Source of the DNA: Cladocopium goreaui
Lineage: Eukaryota > Sar > Dinophyceae > Suessiales > Symbiodiniaceae
Direction: 5' to 3'
Assembly (NCBI GenBank): GCA_947184155.2
Contig: CAMXCT020001095.1
Coordinates: 62,001 to 126,000, forward strand
DNA: 64,000 nucleotides
Shown: positions 25,501-35,221 of the stretch, piece by piece
How positions within the stretch are numbered: the first letter of the stretch is position 1
Layout: each line of letters opens with the position of its first letter
Position numbers and translations under genes: made by a program
The notes under the pieces: model-generated
The model's input: the letters and a program-made list of their open reading frames with translations, nothing else
Told to the model about the DNA's origin: nothing
The model's database searches: none

Positions 25501-28323
25501 TCTCCAGCTCAGCTTGAATGATTGGACGCTCCAGCAGCCCCTCAAAAATGTCAAACAGCTTGACTCGCATGCTGATGGTGTCCAAGTCGTCAAATGCTGA
25601 TGCAAGAAGGCTGCCCAAACGACGGTCCAAATCCTTCACTGTCATGCGGAACTTGAAGTAGTCATGCTCAAACTGCACCTCACCAACATCCATGATGTCA
25701 TAGGAAACACTCTTGAAAGTGTCCACGCACTTCATGAACTCTTCCCGGATGGCAACCACGCAGTCCGAAAGGACCTGGGCAGAGCATCCAGGATCCAAAA
25801 AAATGAAGGAAAAAAATGCGCGACACTTTGTGCTTGGGTTCCGACCAGGGCGTGATGCATCCACTTGAAGAACAGAAAATCCGTGTCAAAAGGTTTGTGT
25901 CACAAGCAAAGCCAACATGAAAGTTCACTTGCCGCAAACGCCGCAAACAATTGTCGTCCCTGCTGAAATGCACCCCATTGAGCCCTTGATTGCTATTGAT
26001 GCCGCTTTATGCCGCTTGTTCAGCCAAGGCACCTTGCCCTTGGTGCCACCGATCTCCACACGTTCCAACTTGGAGAACTGGATCACGGTCCGGGTGAAAT
26101 CCAGGGCATCCCGACATCGGTCCATGAAGGAATCGAGTCGAACAAACAGGGCGTCGTTCTTCATCTTCCAACCTGGGACGGGAACGTGGCTCTGGATCGA
26201 TGCATCAAACTGATGGATCACACTGGATCAGTGTTCAACCTACCCTTTGATTTGTGCGCTGTAAGCCAACCAATTTGGGCGCTCAAACAGGTTGGTGGCT
26301 GAAGTCACACCTGCCATACAACCATAATTGTTGGTGACATGCCTATGTTGAGGCCTTCGAAGTGGATCTAAGCCAATGTAACTTGAAATACCCCAAGTAT
26401 GTAATTGGAGTAGGTATAAGATAATTTCAGTGTTAAATTGCATATTATGCATTTGCATGTATGTATGTGCGTGTGTGCAGATCCCTATCTCTCCATCGCC
26501 ATCCCGAAGGTTCAGCTAAGGCTGAGGGCGAGCTGTTGCAGATCCCTATATATAGTACATAATTATATACATGTATATATATATATACAGATCGCACATG
26601 CGATCTGTAGATATAATCACAAGTGCTATATGAGTTATATGCATGTGTATATGTAAATATAGTATTGAGTTATTTATACAATAGTATCCAATGATATAAT
26701 TCCCCTGTCATTCATCATGGTTCATCATCACCTGCTACAGCTTCCCCAACCTGTGCCGTCTTGGTTTGCTGCAATGTCCCTGAAGAGCAAATAGCAATCC
26801 TGGTAGAGTTGAATCAAACTGCAAACTTCGGTCAACCAGATCAAGCACCGGGTTTCCCACTACAACGGACCATTTTGATCCATTCTAATCGATTCTGATA
26901 GAGTTCAAGGGCCTTTGAGAGGTTTTGAATTCTAAGACCCAATTGTTTCCAAACTGACCGTAACTAACCTTTAGAATGGCAGCAGCTTTCTTCCACCCAC
27001 AGGCCTTGAAAGCTGTGCATATCCTGGACGTGTTCTCCAACTTGGCGTAGCACTCCACCGTTTCCTCCGAGGAGATCATGGTGAAAATGTCGCCGCCGTT
27101 GATGTATCGCACAGCTTGGGCAATGATGGAGTTACAAATCTCTCGAATCAGAACCTCAGCAAGGGAGGACACAAAATAACCGCAACAGTCCAACTCACCC
27201 CCTCTCTGGCCACCTAGGTCAGTTTAACTTGAACGCACCACCTTTCTCTGTTGCATGCCCTAGCAACAGCCATGCGAGTAGGGGTAGTGTAGAATTTGGA
27301 ATAGCGCCAGATGAGCAAAATGTTGTGCAGGATGGGCTCAAACAACTGCTCAAGCTGTTCAAAGTCAGCGCTGTCGCTGGTTAACTTGTCGATGGACTTC
27401 GTCAAGCTGGCTAGGAATTTGACGTTGTCGTTGGCCTCTTCTCGAGCTTCCTCCACCTCCTTCTGGAGCTTGGAGAACGGCGCAGTGTAGGTGCTCTTGT
27501 TTGTTTCCAAGAACTTCAGCACCTTCTTGAGCGCGTCCATTCCCAGCTGAGAGTGGATGGAGTTCAAATTGGCGGCCTTGCTGCGCCAGAATTTCAACTC
27601 AGCACTTGGCTCTGGATTTTTGCCATCCTTAAGCAGGACCTCCGGATCTTGCTTCAGAACGTGCCTGATCTGCTTGGTCCAGGTAATCACGGCTCCTTCC
27701 AGCACGTGAACCTTGTCCTTACCTCCAGAGGATCCGGCACCGCCACCAGCAGCTGCCATGCCACCGCTGGTCGGCAAGGCATCTCTAGGAGGGTGAGGTA
27801 GCCATGTGTGGCCTTTCATCAGGCCCACAGTCACGTGCAAGCTTGCAAGGAAGACATGGTACTTGTCCATGAGGTCTTTGGCAATCAGATCTGACCAACC
27901 GGCCTGGTTTGCAGGGTTGGTCAGGGTAGAAAGGTACACCGACTGACAATACATGTTCAGCAGGTCCATGACATTTTTGGTCATCTCCATCAAAATGACT
28001 GATTCGGCTAAGTTCTCTTTGGAAATCTGAACTTCTGGACTTGATCTGTGCATTGCAACCACCTTCTTTCTCATTTGCTGAGCTGACGGAAGGTCTATTG
28101 TGCAGGACACAGATTCACTGGTAGGGGCAAAGTAGCATGCAGGACATTCTGGATCATCCATGAAACGCGCGATTGCTCTGGCGGAGGTCTCTTCGGTGGT
28201 GAAACCACTCAGAAACTTGTCGGCTTTTTCAGCCCTGACGCCCAGCAGCACCATTAGCCGGTTGAGCGCCCATAGTGTACGTGCCTCCACACCTTTCGCG
28301 GCACCCTCGCCTGCTTCCGCCAT
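1627..28323 (-). CDS. Axonemal dynein heavy chain, outer-arm alpha/beta class, tandem copy 1
   Basis: Flagellar motor ATPase that slides axonemal microtubules. Exons, 5' to 3': 28323-27268, 27154-27005, 26799-26751, 26172-26033, 25774-24763, 24622-24500, 24281-24169, 23795-23401, 23255-18812, 18595-13665, 13537-13312, 6464-6379, 4338-4250, 4045-3819, 3596-3549, 3347-3307, 3119-3059, 2718-2665, 2520-2244, 2073-1940, 1656-1627. They join in phase to 4,561 codons plus TGA, a normal length for the family. The start ATG has an in-frame TAA six bases upstream. Four P-loops are present: Lys1908 (AAA1), Lys2189 (AAA2), Lys2528 (AAA3) and Lys2881 (AAA4). [16 protein letters not shown] near residue 4,170 places it with DNAH9/11/17 and algal outer-arm chains, not gamma or inner-arm chains. 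Donors are 10 GT, 8 GC and 2 GA; every acceptor is AG followed by G. The gene looks intact, although intron 11 has grown to 6.8 kb. The last intron (1657-1939) is absent from copy 2. Confidence 0.93.
1657..1939 (-). other. Copy-1-specific intron 20, introner-like, with 4-bp flanking duplication
   Basis: This 283-bp intron starts GTGGCTTGG and ends CCCAG, followed by exon GTGGGCATG. Copy 2 is continuous here (GCAGGAGTGGGCATG, minus strand, near 29,498-29,484). The insertion is thus exactly one copy of GTGG plus new sequence. The duplicated GTGG supplies the GT donor. Removing the intron restores [11 protein letters not shown] and stop. I see no convincing terminal inverted repeats beyond a weak CTGGGTA / CTGGGCTA pair. 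Confidence 0.8.
5237..5430. repeat. Tandem repeat with AAGTCTCGCAGAATTGCTTCG core
   Basis: Four imperfect units of roughly 50-60 bp, each carrying a GAAGTCTCGCAGAA-type core followed by TTCGTTTT. It sits inside intron 12 of copy 1. Confidence 0.7.
5440..6110. repeat. GATA/GATT/GACA microsatellite
   Basis: About 670 bp of tetranucleotide repeats drifting between GATA, GATT and GACA. The minus strand gives a long open frame of Tyr-Leu-Ser-Ile repeats that is not a real protein. Confidence 0.95.
6500..8400. other. Unassigned left part of intron 11, broken frames only
   Basis: Short frames on both strands. On the minus strand, stretches such as 7316-7705, 7733-7936 and 7888-8175 look mildly protein-like (one reads [19 protein letters not shown]) and could be an eroded retroelement or retroposed gene. 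I recognise no domain and cannot link them into one frame. Confidence 0.35.
8409..8957. mobile_element. Foldback (inverted-repeat) element
   Basis: Left arm 8,409-8,580 and right arm 8,779-8,957 are reverse complements with few mismatches over 170-180 bp. For example, CAGGGTACATTG (8,569-8,580) pairs with CAATGTACCCTG (8,779-8,790). The spacer of about 200 bp is also rich in GTAC-type palindromes. No reading frame. The structure fits a MITE or foldback element that could form one long hairpin in the intron RNA. I did not identify a target duplication. Confidence 0.75.
9000..10500. other. Unassigned part of intron 11, possibly the retroelement 3' region
   Basis: Minus-strand frames (10141-10572, 9977-10381, 9247-9765) continue in the direction of the reverse transcriptase/RNase H relic and may be its remains, but they are frameshifted and show no motif I can name. 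GC content is higher than in the repeats around it. Confidence 0.3.
10545..11342 (-). pseudogene. RNase H-like remnant of the retroelement
   Basis: Open for 265 codons. The central part holds [19 protein letters not shown], where SDNQ resembles an RNase H active-site strand, and later [17 protein letters not shown], like the terminal N-x-x-A-D-x-L motif with the Asp replaced by Gly. Upstream and downstream residues do not continue a recognisable domain, so the frame is a relic. The assignment rests on motif resemblance only. Confidence 0.5.
11618..11815 (-). pseudogene. Reverse transcriptase palm remnant
   Basis: The 65-codon frame has [15 protein letters not shown], fitting RT motif A (hydrophobic-x-x-D-x-x-x-A), then [17 protein letters not shown] and [13 protein letters not shown]. 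The jump from INKV to FCWLL suggests an internal deletion of the catalytic core. The adjacent frame to the right (11,959-12,321), ending in KIRTIYDGS, appears to be the preceding part of the same protein in another phase. Confidence 0.5.
12595..12950 (-). pseudogene. Retroelement or retroposed-cDNA 5' reading frame, function unknown
   Basis: Directly follows the spliced-leader-like sequence. It reads [19 protein letters not shown], then [17 protein letters not shown], a Ser/Thr/Pro-rich stretch and [19 protein letters not shown] before a stop. Low complexity and no known domain. It could be the N-terminal (gag-like) region of the retroelement or an unrelated retroposed transcript. Confidence 0.4.
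12952..12966 (-). other. Spliced-leader relict (15-nt match)
   Basis: The minus strand reads GCCATTTTGGCTCAA, identical to the 3' part of the conserved 22-nt dinoflagellate spliced leader except for its last G. The plus strand just beside it (12,968-12,980) reads TAGCCATTTTGGC, a 13-nt match to the same leader in opposite orientation, so two leader cores lie head to head. A chance 15-mer match in a window of this size is unlikely. Confidence 0.7.
13070..13142. repeat. TCCCG and TCCAT microsatellite
   Basis: Runs of TCCCG-like pentamers followed by about seven CCAT units, just upstream (minus-strand sense) of the retroelement 5' end. Confidence 0.85.
13665..18595 (-). CDS. Dynein copy 1, exon 10: AAA3, AAA4, stalk and microtubule-binding domain, AAA5-AAA6
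   Basis: A single 4,931-bp exon encoding residues 2,495-4,138. AAA3 has GVAGTGKT (Lys2528). AAA4 has GVGGSGKQ (Lys2881). Coiled-coil heptads from about residue 3,120 to 3,400 form the stalk, enclosing a microtubule-binding domain with [17 protein letters not shown] and [12 protein letters not shown]. The AAA5 region has [14 protein letters not shown] and [12 protein letters not shown]. The C-terminal half carries RALRPDR and WVMLQNIHL motifs of the dynein heavy-chain family. The exon starts at AG followed by GTCATCAGC and ends at a GC donor (13664-13663). A 326-residue open frame on the opposite strand (16805-17785) is a shadow. Confidence 0.95.
18812..23255 (-). CDS. Dynein copy 1, exon 9: linker, AAA1 and AAA2
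   Basis: A single 4,444-bp exon encoding residues 1,013-2,494. It opens with [16 protein letters not shown], the DHC_N2 region before the linker. AAA1, the main ATPase site, has Walker A GPAGTGKT (Lys1908) and Walker B CFDEFNR (Asp1954, Glu1955). AAA2 has Walker A GPSGCGKT (Lys2189). All are intact, so the motor should hydrolyse ATP. The exon begins after a GC-AG intron of 145 bp and ends at a GT donor (18811-18810); copy 2 has GC at the same donor. The continuous reading frame runs about 140 bases past the donor into the intron, so an unspliced translation would add a false tail. Confidence 0.95.
23401..28323 (-). CDS. Dynein copy 1, exons 1-8: N-terminal tail
   Basis: Encodes residues 1 to about 1,013, the tail that carries intermediate chains and dimerises with partner heavy chains. 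Exon 1 (352 residues) ends at TTPTRMA and joins exon 2 at [11 protein letters not shown], a typical DHC_N1 junction. Exon 5 (1,012 bp) carries the long helical tail, including [16 protein letters not shown]. Intron lengths 1-8 are 113, 205, 578, 258, 140, 218, 373 and 145 bp. Donors are GT, GC, GT, GT, GT, GC, GT and GC. Codons 2-13 differ from copy 2 at many synonymous sites, then the copies become almost identical. Residues around 25,205-25,235 (NMLVAYEQQ, against KMLQEYELQ in copy 2) form a local patch of difference. Confidence 0.9.
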
Positions 28324-29467
28324 GGTTTACTTGCGCAGAGCTGTTCGGGCCCACGCAGGTCCCGACTCCACCGAACTCTGCTCCGAACACCGCTGGAGCC
28401 AAAAAAGGAGGCCAGGTTCAAATTTGAAGGGCTTGACAAAGCTGTGGAACACGCAGGGTTCAAATATCCTGGCCGCTTTTTCCACAACTTACTCTGGAAA
28501 TAAAACATTTGCGGGTAGTGCAGCAATTTGACGGCCATCCACATTGAATAGAACCCCCGTGCAAGGACCTAAGGAGAATTTAAAAACGCAAGTGCAAGGC
28601 TATGACCATATGTTGTTTAATGAAATTTTGTCCAGCGCATCTGAGTCTGTCGGAGTTCGTTCTTTGTCGTCTGAGTCAGACAGCGCAGCCAGTTTCATCT
28701 GTCATGCTGCAGTGGCTGGGTGGAGTCCGTATTTGATAGCAGTCTGTGAATTGAATATGATACTGTTGCTGGACTGTTGCTAGAACGCTCGGATTGCAAG
28801 AACGCATGCAACACCCAGCCCAAACATCTACAGAGCTTCATGTCTTCGCCTTAAGCGAAATTACAAACGAAGCATTCTTAGCATTCTTAGCATTCACATC
28901 ATGCAAAAGCCTCGAGGACGGAGAAACAAGGCTCCAGAAAATCTCACAGCAGTAAGTGTATGATGTTTATTTCCGCTCTATGCCATAGATCATATTTGTT
29001 CACAATGTTCACAAACATTTCAAGCATGGTAGTCTTACAACATTCATTCGCAAGCACACCTGATACATATTGATATACTACTGTGAGCACACAGGCCACT
29101 CAGCTGGCACCGTCTTTGGCAAACACCGACATCTGTACGCAAAGCCTAAGCGGGCAATGCAGAAGTAAAGCTCACAGTCTGTGCTACCGCAAGCTCACAG
29201 GTGTCCAATAACAACATCATCAACAAGAAGAATAACGACCACGACTACGACCACAACCACAGAAGAAGAAGAAGAAGAACAACAACAACAACATCGTCAG
29301 CGGCACTGCCTTCTTCAAATGTGACTAATGTCATGGGCGCATCTGCAGTGCCGATCTGGTCGCAAGATGTCGCAAGAATTCGCAAGACACAAATTCAAAA
29401 AGTCTCAAAAGTCCCCACTGCAGCTACGCCAGGTACGCAGATCCTGGGGTCGGTACTGCCATGTGCC
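28324..29467. other. Spacer between the tandem dynein genes
   Basis: About 1.14 kb between the copy 2 stop codon and the copy 1 start codon. Includes an AAC/AAG-rich stretch near 29,210-29,300 and a small AGCATTCTT triplication near 28,875. It should hold the copy 2 3' UTR and the copy 1 5' UTR and trans-splice acceptor; possible acceptor AGs lie about 10 and 20 bases upstream of the copy 1 ATG. No gene seen. The sequence upstream of copy 2 is not similar. Confidence 0.6.
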
Positions 29468-32400
29468 TTAAAGTCCAATGTCCAGAATCATGCCCACTCC
29501 TGCCAGCACCCACTTGTCGGCCGGCGCCTTGGTGCGCAGCTGCGCTGCGAAGACGAAGTAAGGACGACGCGTGGGGACGCAGTAAGTGGGGCAGATGTAG
29601 ATGTTCTTGTCCGCCTTGTCGGTGGCCATGCCTGAAGAAAATCGCCCATGGGGAAACAACAACAGCGACCATGGACATCTTTGGTCATCTTTGGTCATCT
29701 TTGGTTCAATTGAATTTCAATGGAGCAGTGGACACGACCCTTGCAATTGTCGGCCAATGAAGATGGAATCTTGAGTCTTCACTGTGAATTTGAAGTGTAA
29801 GCCAAATGTTGGATAGTTTTGGTAGAATGAGACTACTAAATTTCACTGGCACAAAATAAATGTGAGCGCGAGATGCCTGCTTTGCATGTGATGACCGGCA
29901 TAGCTGTAAACATCTCCTTGGGTTTGGAATCTTCCAATGAATTTGAAGTCATATCCCAGCGAGCTCCTTCCAGGAACATCCCGGACACATAAGCGCCATC
30001 CTTGCACGGGCCCTCGATCTGCTTGGGTTCCTTCTTGGTGACTTCAGTGAAGACCTGCAACTTGTCCAGTTCCAAACCCTGATTCTGACAGCAGATCTGC
30101 TTGATGGCCGTCAAATAACTCTGTGGATTGAAGAGCTTGGAGATGTCCACGACCTGAGCCCGTGGAAGGCTAAACCCTGAAGGCATGCCAAACTGTTAGC
30201 CCGGCCTGAAGGAGGCTACCAAGCGCTACTTTCCTTTATATAAATATGTTTATGTTTATATATATATATAATATATATAATATATATATATTGGCCAGTG
30301 GCCATTTTTTCCTGGCAAGGTTTACTGAATGAATAGTCTTTTAAAACTGAGCGCCTAAGACCTGGAAAAAATTGCAAGCGCGCAGTGTTGTTGATTTGAA
30401 CCATATCATCGTTGAAGCACGGGCAACGCATTGGAAGGCCATCAGACATGTCACAACCCTGCAACCCAAACCTTTTGACAACGCTTCTTGATTTGTGCGT
30501 GTCATCCTTTCAAAATGCAACCACAGAAACAAAATGACAAACGAGGGTGCTGATTCGACTAACAGTACAAATGTATAATTGTGTGTGTGAAGAAGAAGGC
30601 CAAAGCATTGGCAGTGGAGTGTTGCGTGGGGAATGTAGTGTGTAGGATATGAAGTGGGGATTGCGGAGTGCAAAGTGGCAAGTGTAAAGTGCAAAGTGGG
30701 GAGTGTAAAGTGTAAGGTGTAGAGGGTGGAATGTAAAGTGTAGACTGTGGAGTCTGGAGTGCAAAGTGTAGTGCGAATTGCGAAGTGTAAAGTGCAGAGT
30801 GTGGAGTGCAAAGTGCAAGTGCAGAGTGCGGGGTGCGGGGTGCCAAGTGTAAAAGGCGAACTTTAGAGTGTAAAGCGTAGAGCGGAGTGTCAAGTGTAAA
30901 GTGCGCTGTGCGGAGTTTAAAGTGTAAAGGGTAAAGTGTAGAGTGTGGAGTGCACAGTGTAAAGTGCACAGTGTGGAGTGAAAAGTGTAGAGTGTGGAGT
31001 GTAAAGTGCAGAGTGTGGAGTGTAAAGTGCAGAGTGCGTAGTGCAAAGTGTAAAGTGTAGAGTGTGGAGCGTAAGTGCAAAGTGAAAAGTGTAAAGTGCA
31101 GAGGGGGGAGTGCCAAGTGTAAAGTGTGAAGTGTAAAGTGTAAAGTGTAGTGTGCAAGCTGTGGAATGTAAAGCGTAAAGTGTGAAGTGCAGTGTGTAAA
31201 GTGTACAGTGTACAGTGCGGAGTGCAAAGTGTAAAGTGTGGAGTGCCAAGAGCCAAGTGTAAAGTGTAAAGTGCAGAGTGTGGAGTGTCAAGTGTTAAAG
31301 TTTAAAGTGTGGAGTGTAGAATGTGGGGTGTAAAGTGTAGAATGCGGAGTGTGGAATGTAAAGTGCTAAGTGGAAATTGCGAAGTATAAAGTGCAGAATG
31401 TAGAGTGCCAAGTGTGCAGTGTAAAGTGTAGAGTGGAGTGTCAGGTGTAAAGTGTATAGTGTGGAGTGCAAAGTGTAAAGTGTAGAGCGTGGAGCGGAAG
31501 TGCAAAGTGAAAAGTGTAAAGTGGAGAGGGGGGAGTGCCAAGTGTAAAGTGTGAAGTGTAAAGTGTAAAGTTTAGTGTAGTGCAGAGTGTGGAGTGTAAA
31601 GTGTAAAGTGTGGAGTTAAGCGTAGTGTAAAGTGTAAAGTGTAGAGGGTGGCGTGCCAGGTGTAAAGTGCGAAGTGTGAAGTGCAAAGCGTAGTGTGTAG
31701 ATTGCGGAATGTAAAGTGTAAAGTGTAGAGTGCCAGGTGTAGTGTGCGAATTGCAAAAGTGTAAAGTGTAGAGTGTGGAGTGTAGAGTGTTGATTGTCAA
31801 GTGTAAAGTGTGGAGGGCAAAATAGTGTAAAGTGAAGAGCATAGACTGTAGAGTGTGGAGTGTGGAGTGACCTGAGTGCAAAGTGTAAAGTTCAGTGTGT
31901 GGAGTTTAAAGTGTATAGTGTGGAGTGTAAAGTGTAGAGTGTGGCATGTCAAGCGTAAAGTGGGAAGTGTAAAGCGTAAAGTGTAGAGTGCGGAGTGCAA
32001 AGTGTAAAGTGCAGAGCGCCCAAATATTGCGCTTGGCACGCAACATGACATTCCACACACGACGGATCTGCACCAAATACTGCGCGTGCCACGCCAAAGG
32101 AAGCTCTCATGATACTGGCACCTGCCGCACAATTTGCCCGCTGTCACGCAGCCCTGGCATTGCGATTCGCAGAAAACACGCAACACCACACGTCAAAAGT
32201 GCTGCGCCAAAATGCTGCCCTTGCCACGAAAAATGAAAGTCATCTTCTGAAAACGATGCTAAAGTACTGCCCCTGTCACGCAAAACAACCTTTGCCACGT
32301 TATGAAACACGTCGGAATATCACGAAGTGCCACGTCTGTCACGAGAAGCGCCATTACAACCCCTTGTAAAACCTTCAAAAATGGAGGAACGAAACCAAAG

Positions 32401-35190
32401 AATCGAGACAAGACATGTTGGAAGCTCAAAACGGGCATTTCGCAGGAGACTTCCTCAATTTTTTTCACAATAGCTACAAATTCGACGTTTTCTTACGAAT
32501 TTTGCTAATGAAGCCCAAAATCTGCTACCTCAAAATCGACGTTTCGTGCGATGCTTGTGTCCATTTTCATCACATGTCCCAAAACGCCATGCCTGCCATG
32601 CAATCTGCACATTGTCACCACTTGATGCAGCCCCGACACTGCGATTCGCAAAAACACGCAACACGACACGACACGTCCAAAGCGCCGCCCCTGCCACGCA
32701 AAATGGACATGGAAGTCTCTAAAGTGCTGCGCCTGCCACGCAACATCCAGATGGACACATCCAAAGTGTTGCGCGTGCCACGAAAAATGGAAGTCATCTT
32801 CTGAAAACCTCGCGACAGTATTGCGAGTGTCACACAGAACGATTTTTTGACGCGTTATGAAACATGTTGACATGTCGGGAAGTGCCACGCTTGCAACGAG
32901 GTTACACAACGTTTGAAACCTCCAAAGTGGCCACTTTTGCAGCACTCCCCATAGGCACGACTATAGGGTCCCCACCGCGGTCGTGCTGCCGACGGTTGCA
33001 GACGGTTTGCGAACACAAAAGCAGCGTCCAGCGAACATGTCTCAACCCCCAGACCCTCAAAGCAAAACGAGAACCCTTCGCTACGCATTCGGGGAAAAAA
33101 TTGATAGTACAGGTGTTATAGGGGAAGGCGGTTGCAAGCAGGCCGTCAACAAATTTCCTCACGCCATCAAGCAGGATCTGCGCAACGTTTCCGAGTCATG
33201 AGCGGTGGCAAAACTTGTGTGGCAAACTTCATGGAAACACCCAACTGGGTATGGTACTGCATGGTTCCAACCCATTTTTGGCAAGTCATTGGGGGTGGTT
33301 CATTGGCTTGTTGTTTGCGCACTTTAGTAACAGCACGTAAACTAGATAGAAAACTCATTTACCTCCACTTTATAATGATTTACCTGTGGGTCTTGCTAGA
33401 GCTTGCCAGATTACGAAATCTACAATCATGGTTGCCGCACCTTACCACCAACCCCTGGAACAGGGGTTGCATGTGCCTTGGGGATGTTGAGTGGGTCATT
33501 GATCCAGTCATCCAGCTGCTGATAGCGCTCCTGTCGCGGCAAAGCTCTAAAAATCGGCTGCGGGCACTCCCAAAATGAAGGTAACTTGTTGAGCAGGGAA
33601 CCTACCAAATGACACATGCACATTGTAAAAATGCTTCTGATGATCTTCATAGGATCTGCGCATACCAATCTCTTCACAGGCTTTCACAAACTTACCAAAA
33701 ATGGTGACCCGCCTGCAGGTTCACGCGCCAAGACTTCAGCGGCCGCGTGGAGGCGAAACCCAATTTCACCCACCTTGGTGATGGAAATGATTTTCTTCAC
33801 AAACAGGTTCAACACATGACTTTAGTTCCAAGTCAGTCTGGCCGTCTGAATGCAGCAATGGCCAGCAGAGCCCGCCATGCATGCAGCTGTAAAGCCCAAG
33901 GTGCCAGGTCGGGAGCTTTTCGGAATACAGACACTTGGCCATGTCTTCCTGGCACCAGGCGCTACCCATCAACAGCTTCGCCCAGCCCATTACCAACCAA
34001 TAGATGCCTTGTATCTTCTACGGCCTTGTGATTGCTAATGCGCCCAAAAAAGGAATGTTAGTCAAATGGATCAGCATCCCATTTCAGGTACGTGTGCTTG
34101 CGTCTGCGTGCATGTGTGTGTGTGTGTTAAACAATTATCTTGACCGTCTTTACCATGGTGGAAAATCGCATACATTCTGATGTGCCTAGCTTTTTGGCCC
34201 AACAAAATGACATAAAATGGTGGTGAAATGCAATTGTTCCAATATTTTTGGCGCTTGGGTGGCTGCATCTAAGGCTCCATGTTTTCGCTCATGGTCAGCT
34301 CACCCTTGAAACCCAGCTGCAGCTCCTGCGGGATGTGGATTCGATTGATCTTTCGACAGGATGCCAGACCCGCTTGTCAGGCGATGATTGGTATGTGTAT
34401 ATAAACATATATATATATGTGAAGATATATGTCCATGCGTGGGTAAAGATAAAGAAATATGTGTGTGTGTGCGTACAGATTCATATCTATGTATGTATGC
34501 ATGTATGTATGTATGTAATGTATGTATGCATGTATGCATGCATGCATGTATGTATGCATGTCTGTATGTCTGTATGTCTGTGTATGTATGTATGTATGTA
34601 TGTATGTATGCATTTATGTATGTATGTATCTATGTATGTATGTATGTATGTATGTTTGCATGTATGTATGTATGCATGTATGCATGTATGCATGTATGCA
34701 TGTATGCATGTATGCATGTATGCATGTATGCATGTATGCATGTATGCATGTATGCATGTATGCATGTATGCATGTATGCATTTATGCATGTATGCATGTA
34801 TGCATGTATGCATGTAATGCATGTAATGCATGTAATGCATGTATGTATATTATGGTATGCATGCATGNNNNNNNNNNNNNNNNNNNNNNNNNNNNNNNNN
34901 NNNNNNNNNNNNNNNNNNNNNNNNNNNNNNNNNNNNNNNNNNNNNNNNNNNNNNNNNNNNNNNNNNNATTACATTACATTACATTACATTACATTACATT
35001 ACATTACATTACATACATACATTGCATTACATTACATTACATTACATTACATAACATAACATTACAGTACATTACACTACATTACATTACATGCATACAT
35101 ACATACATTACCTACATTAAATACAATACAATACAATACATTACAATACAATACAATACATACATATATATATATCGTTATTTCTTTTTT

Positions 35191-35221
<31 letters not shown>

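Larger units (their letters stand above)
30154..33476 (-). other. Expanded intron 18 of dynein copy 2 (3,323 bp)
   Basis: GC-AG intron; copy 1 has 144 bp. Holds a short TA repeat (30,236-30,293), a 1.4-kb GTGTAAAGTG minisatellite, a 0.9-kb field of 42-bp repeats and about 0.5 kb of unique sequence next to exon 18. No gene seen. Confidence 0.85.

Noticed and set aside
30510..31881. Overlapping Thr-Leu-His-rich frames
   Set aside because: Generated by the GTGTAAAGTG minisatellite in all three minus-strand phases.
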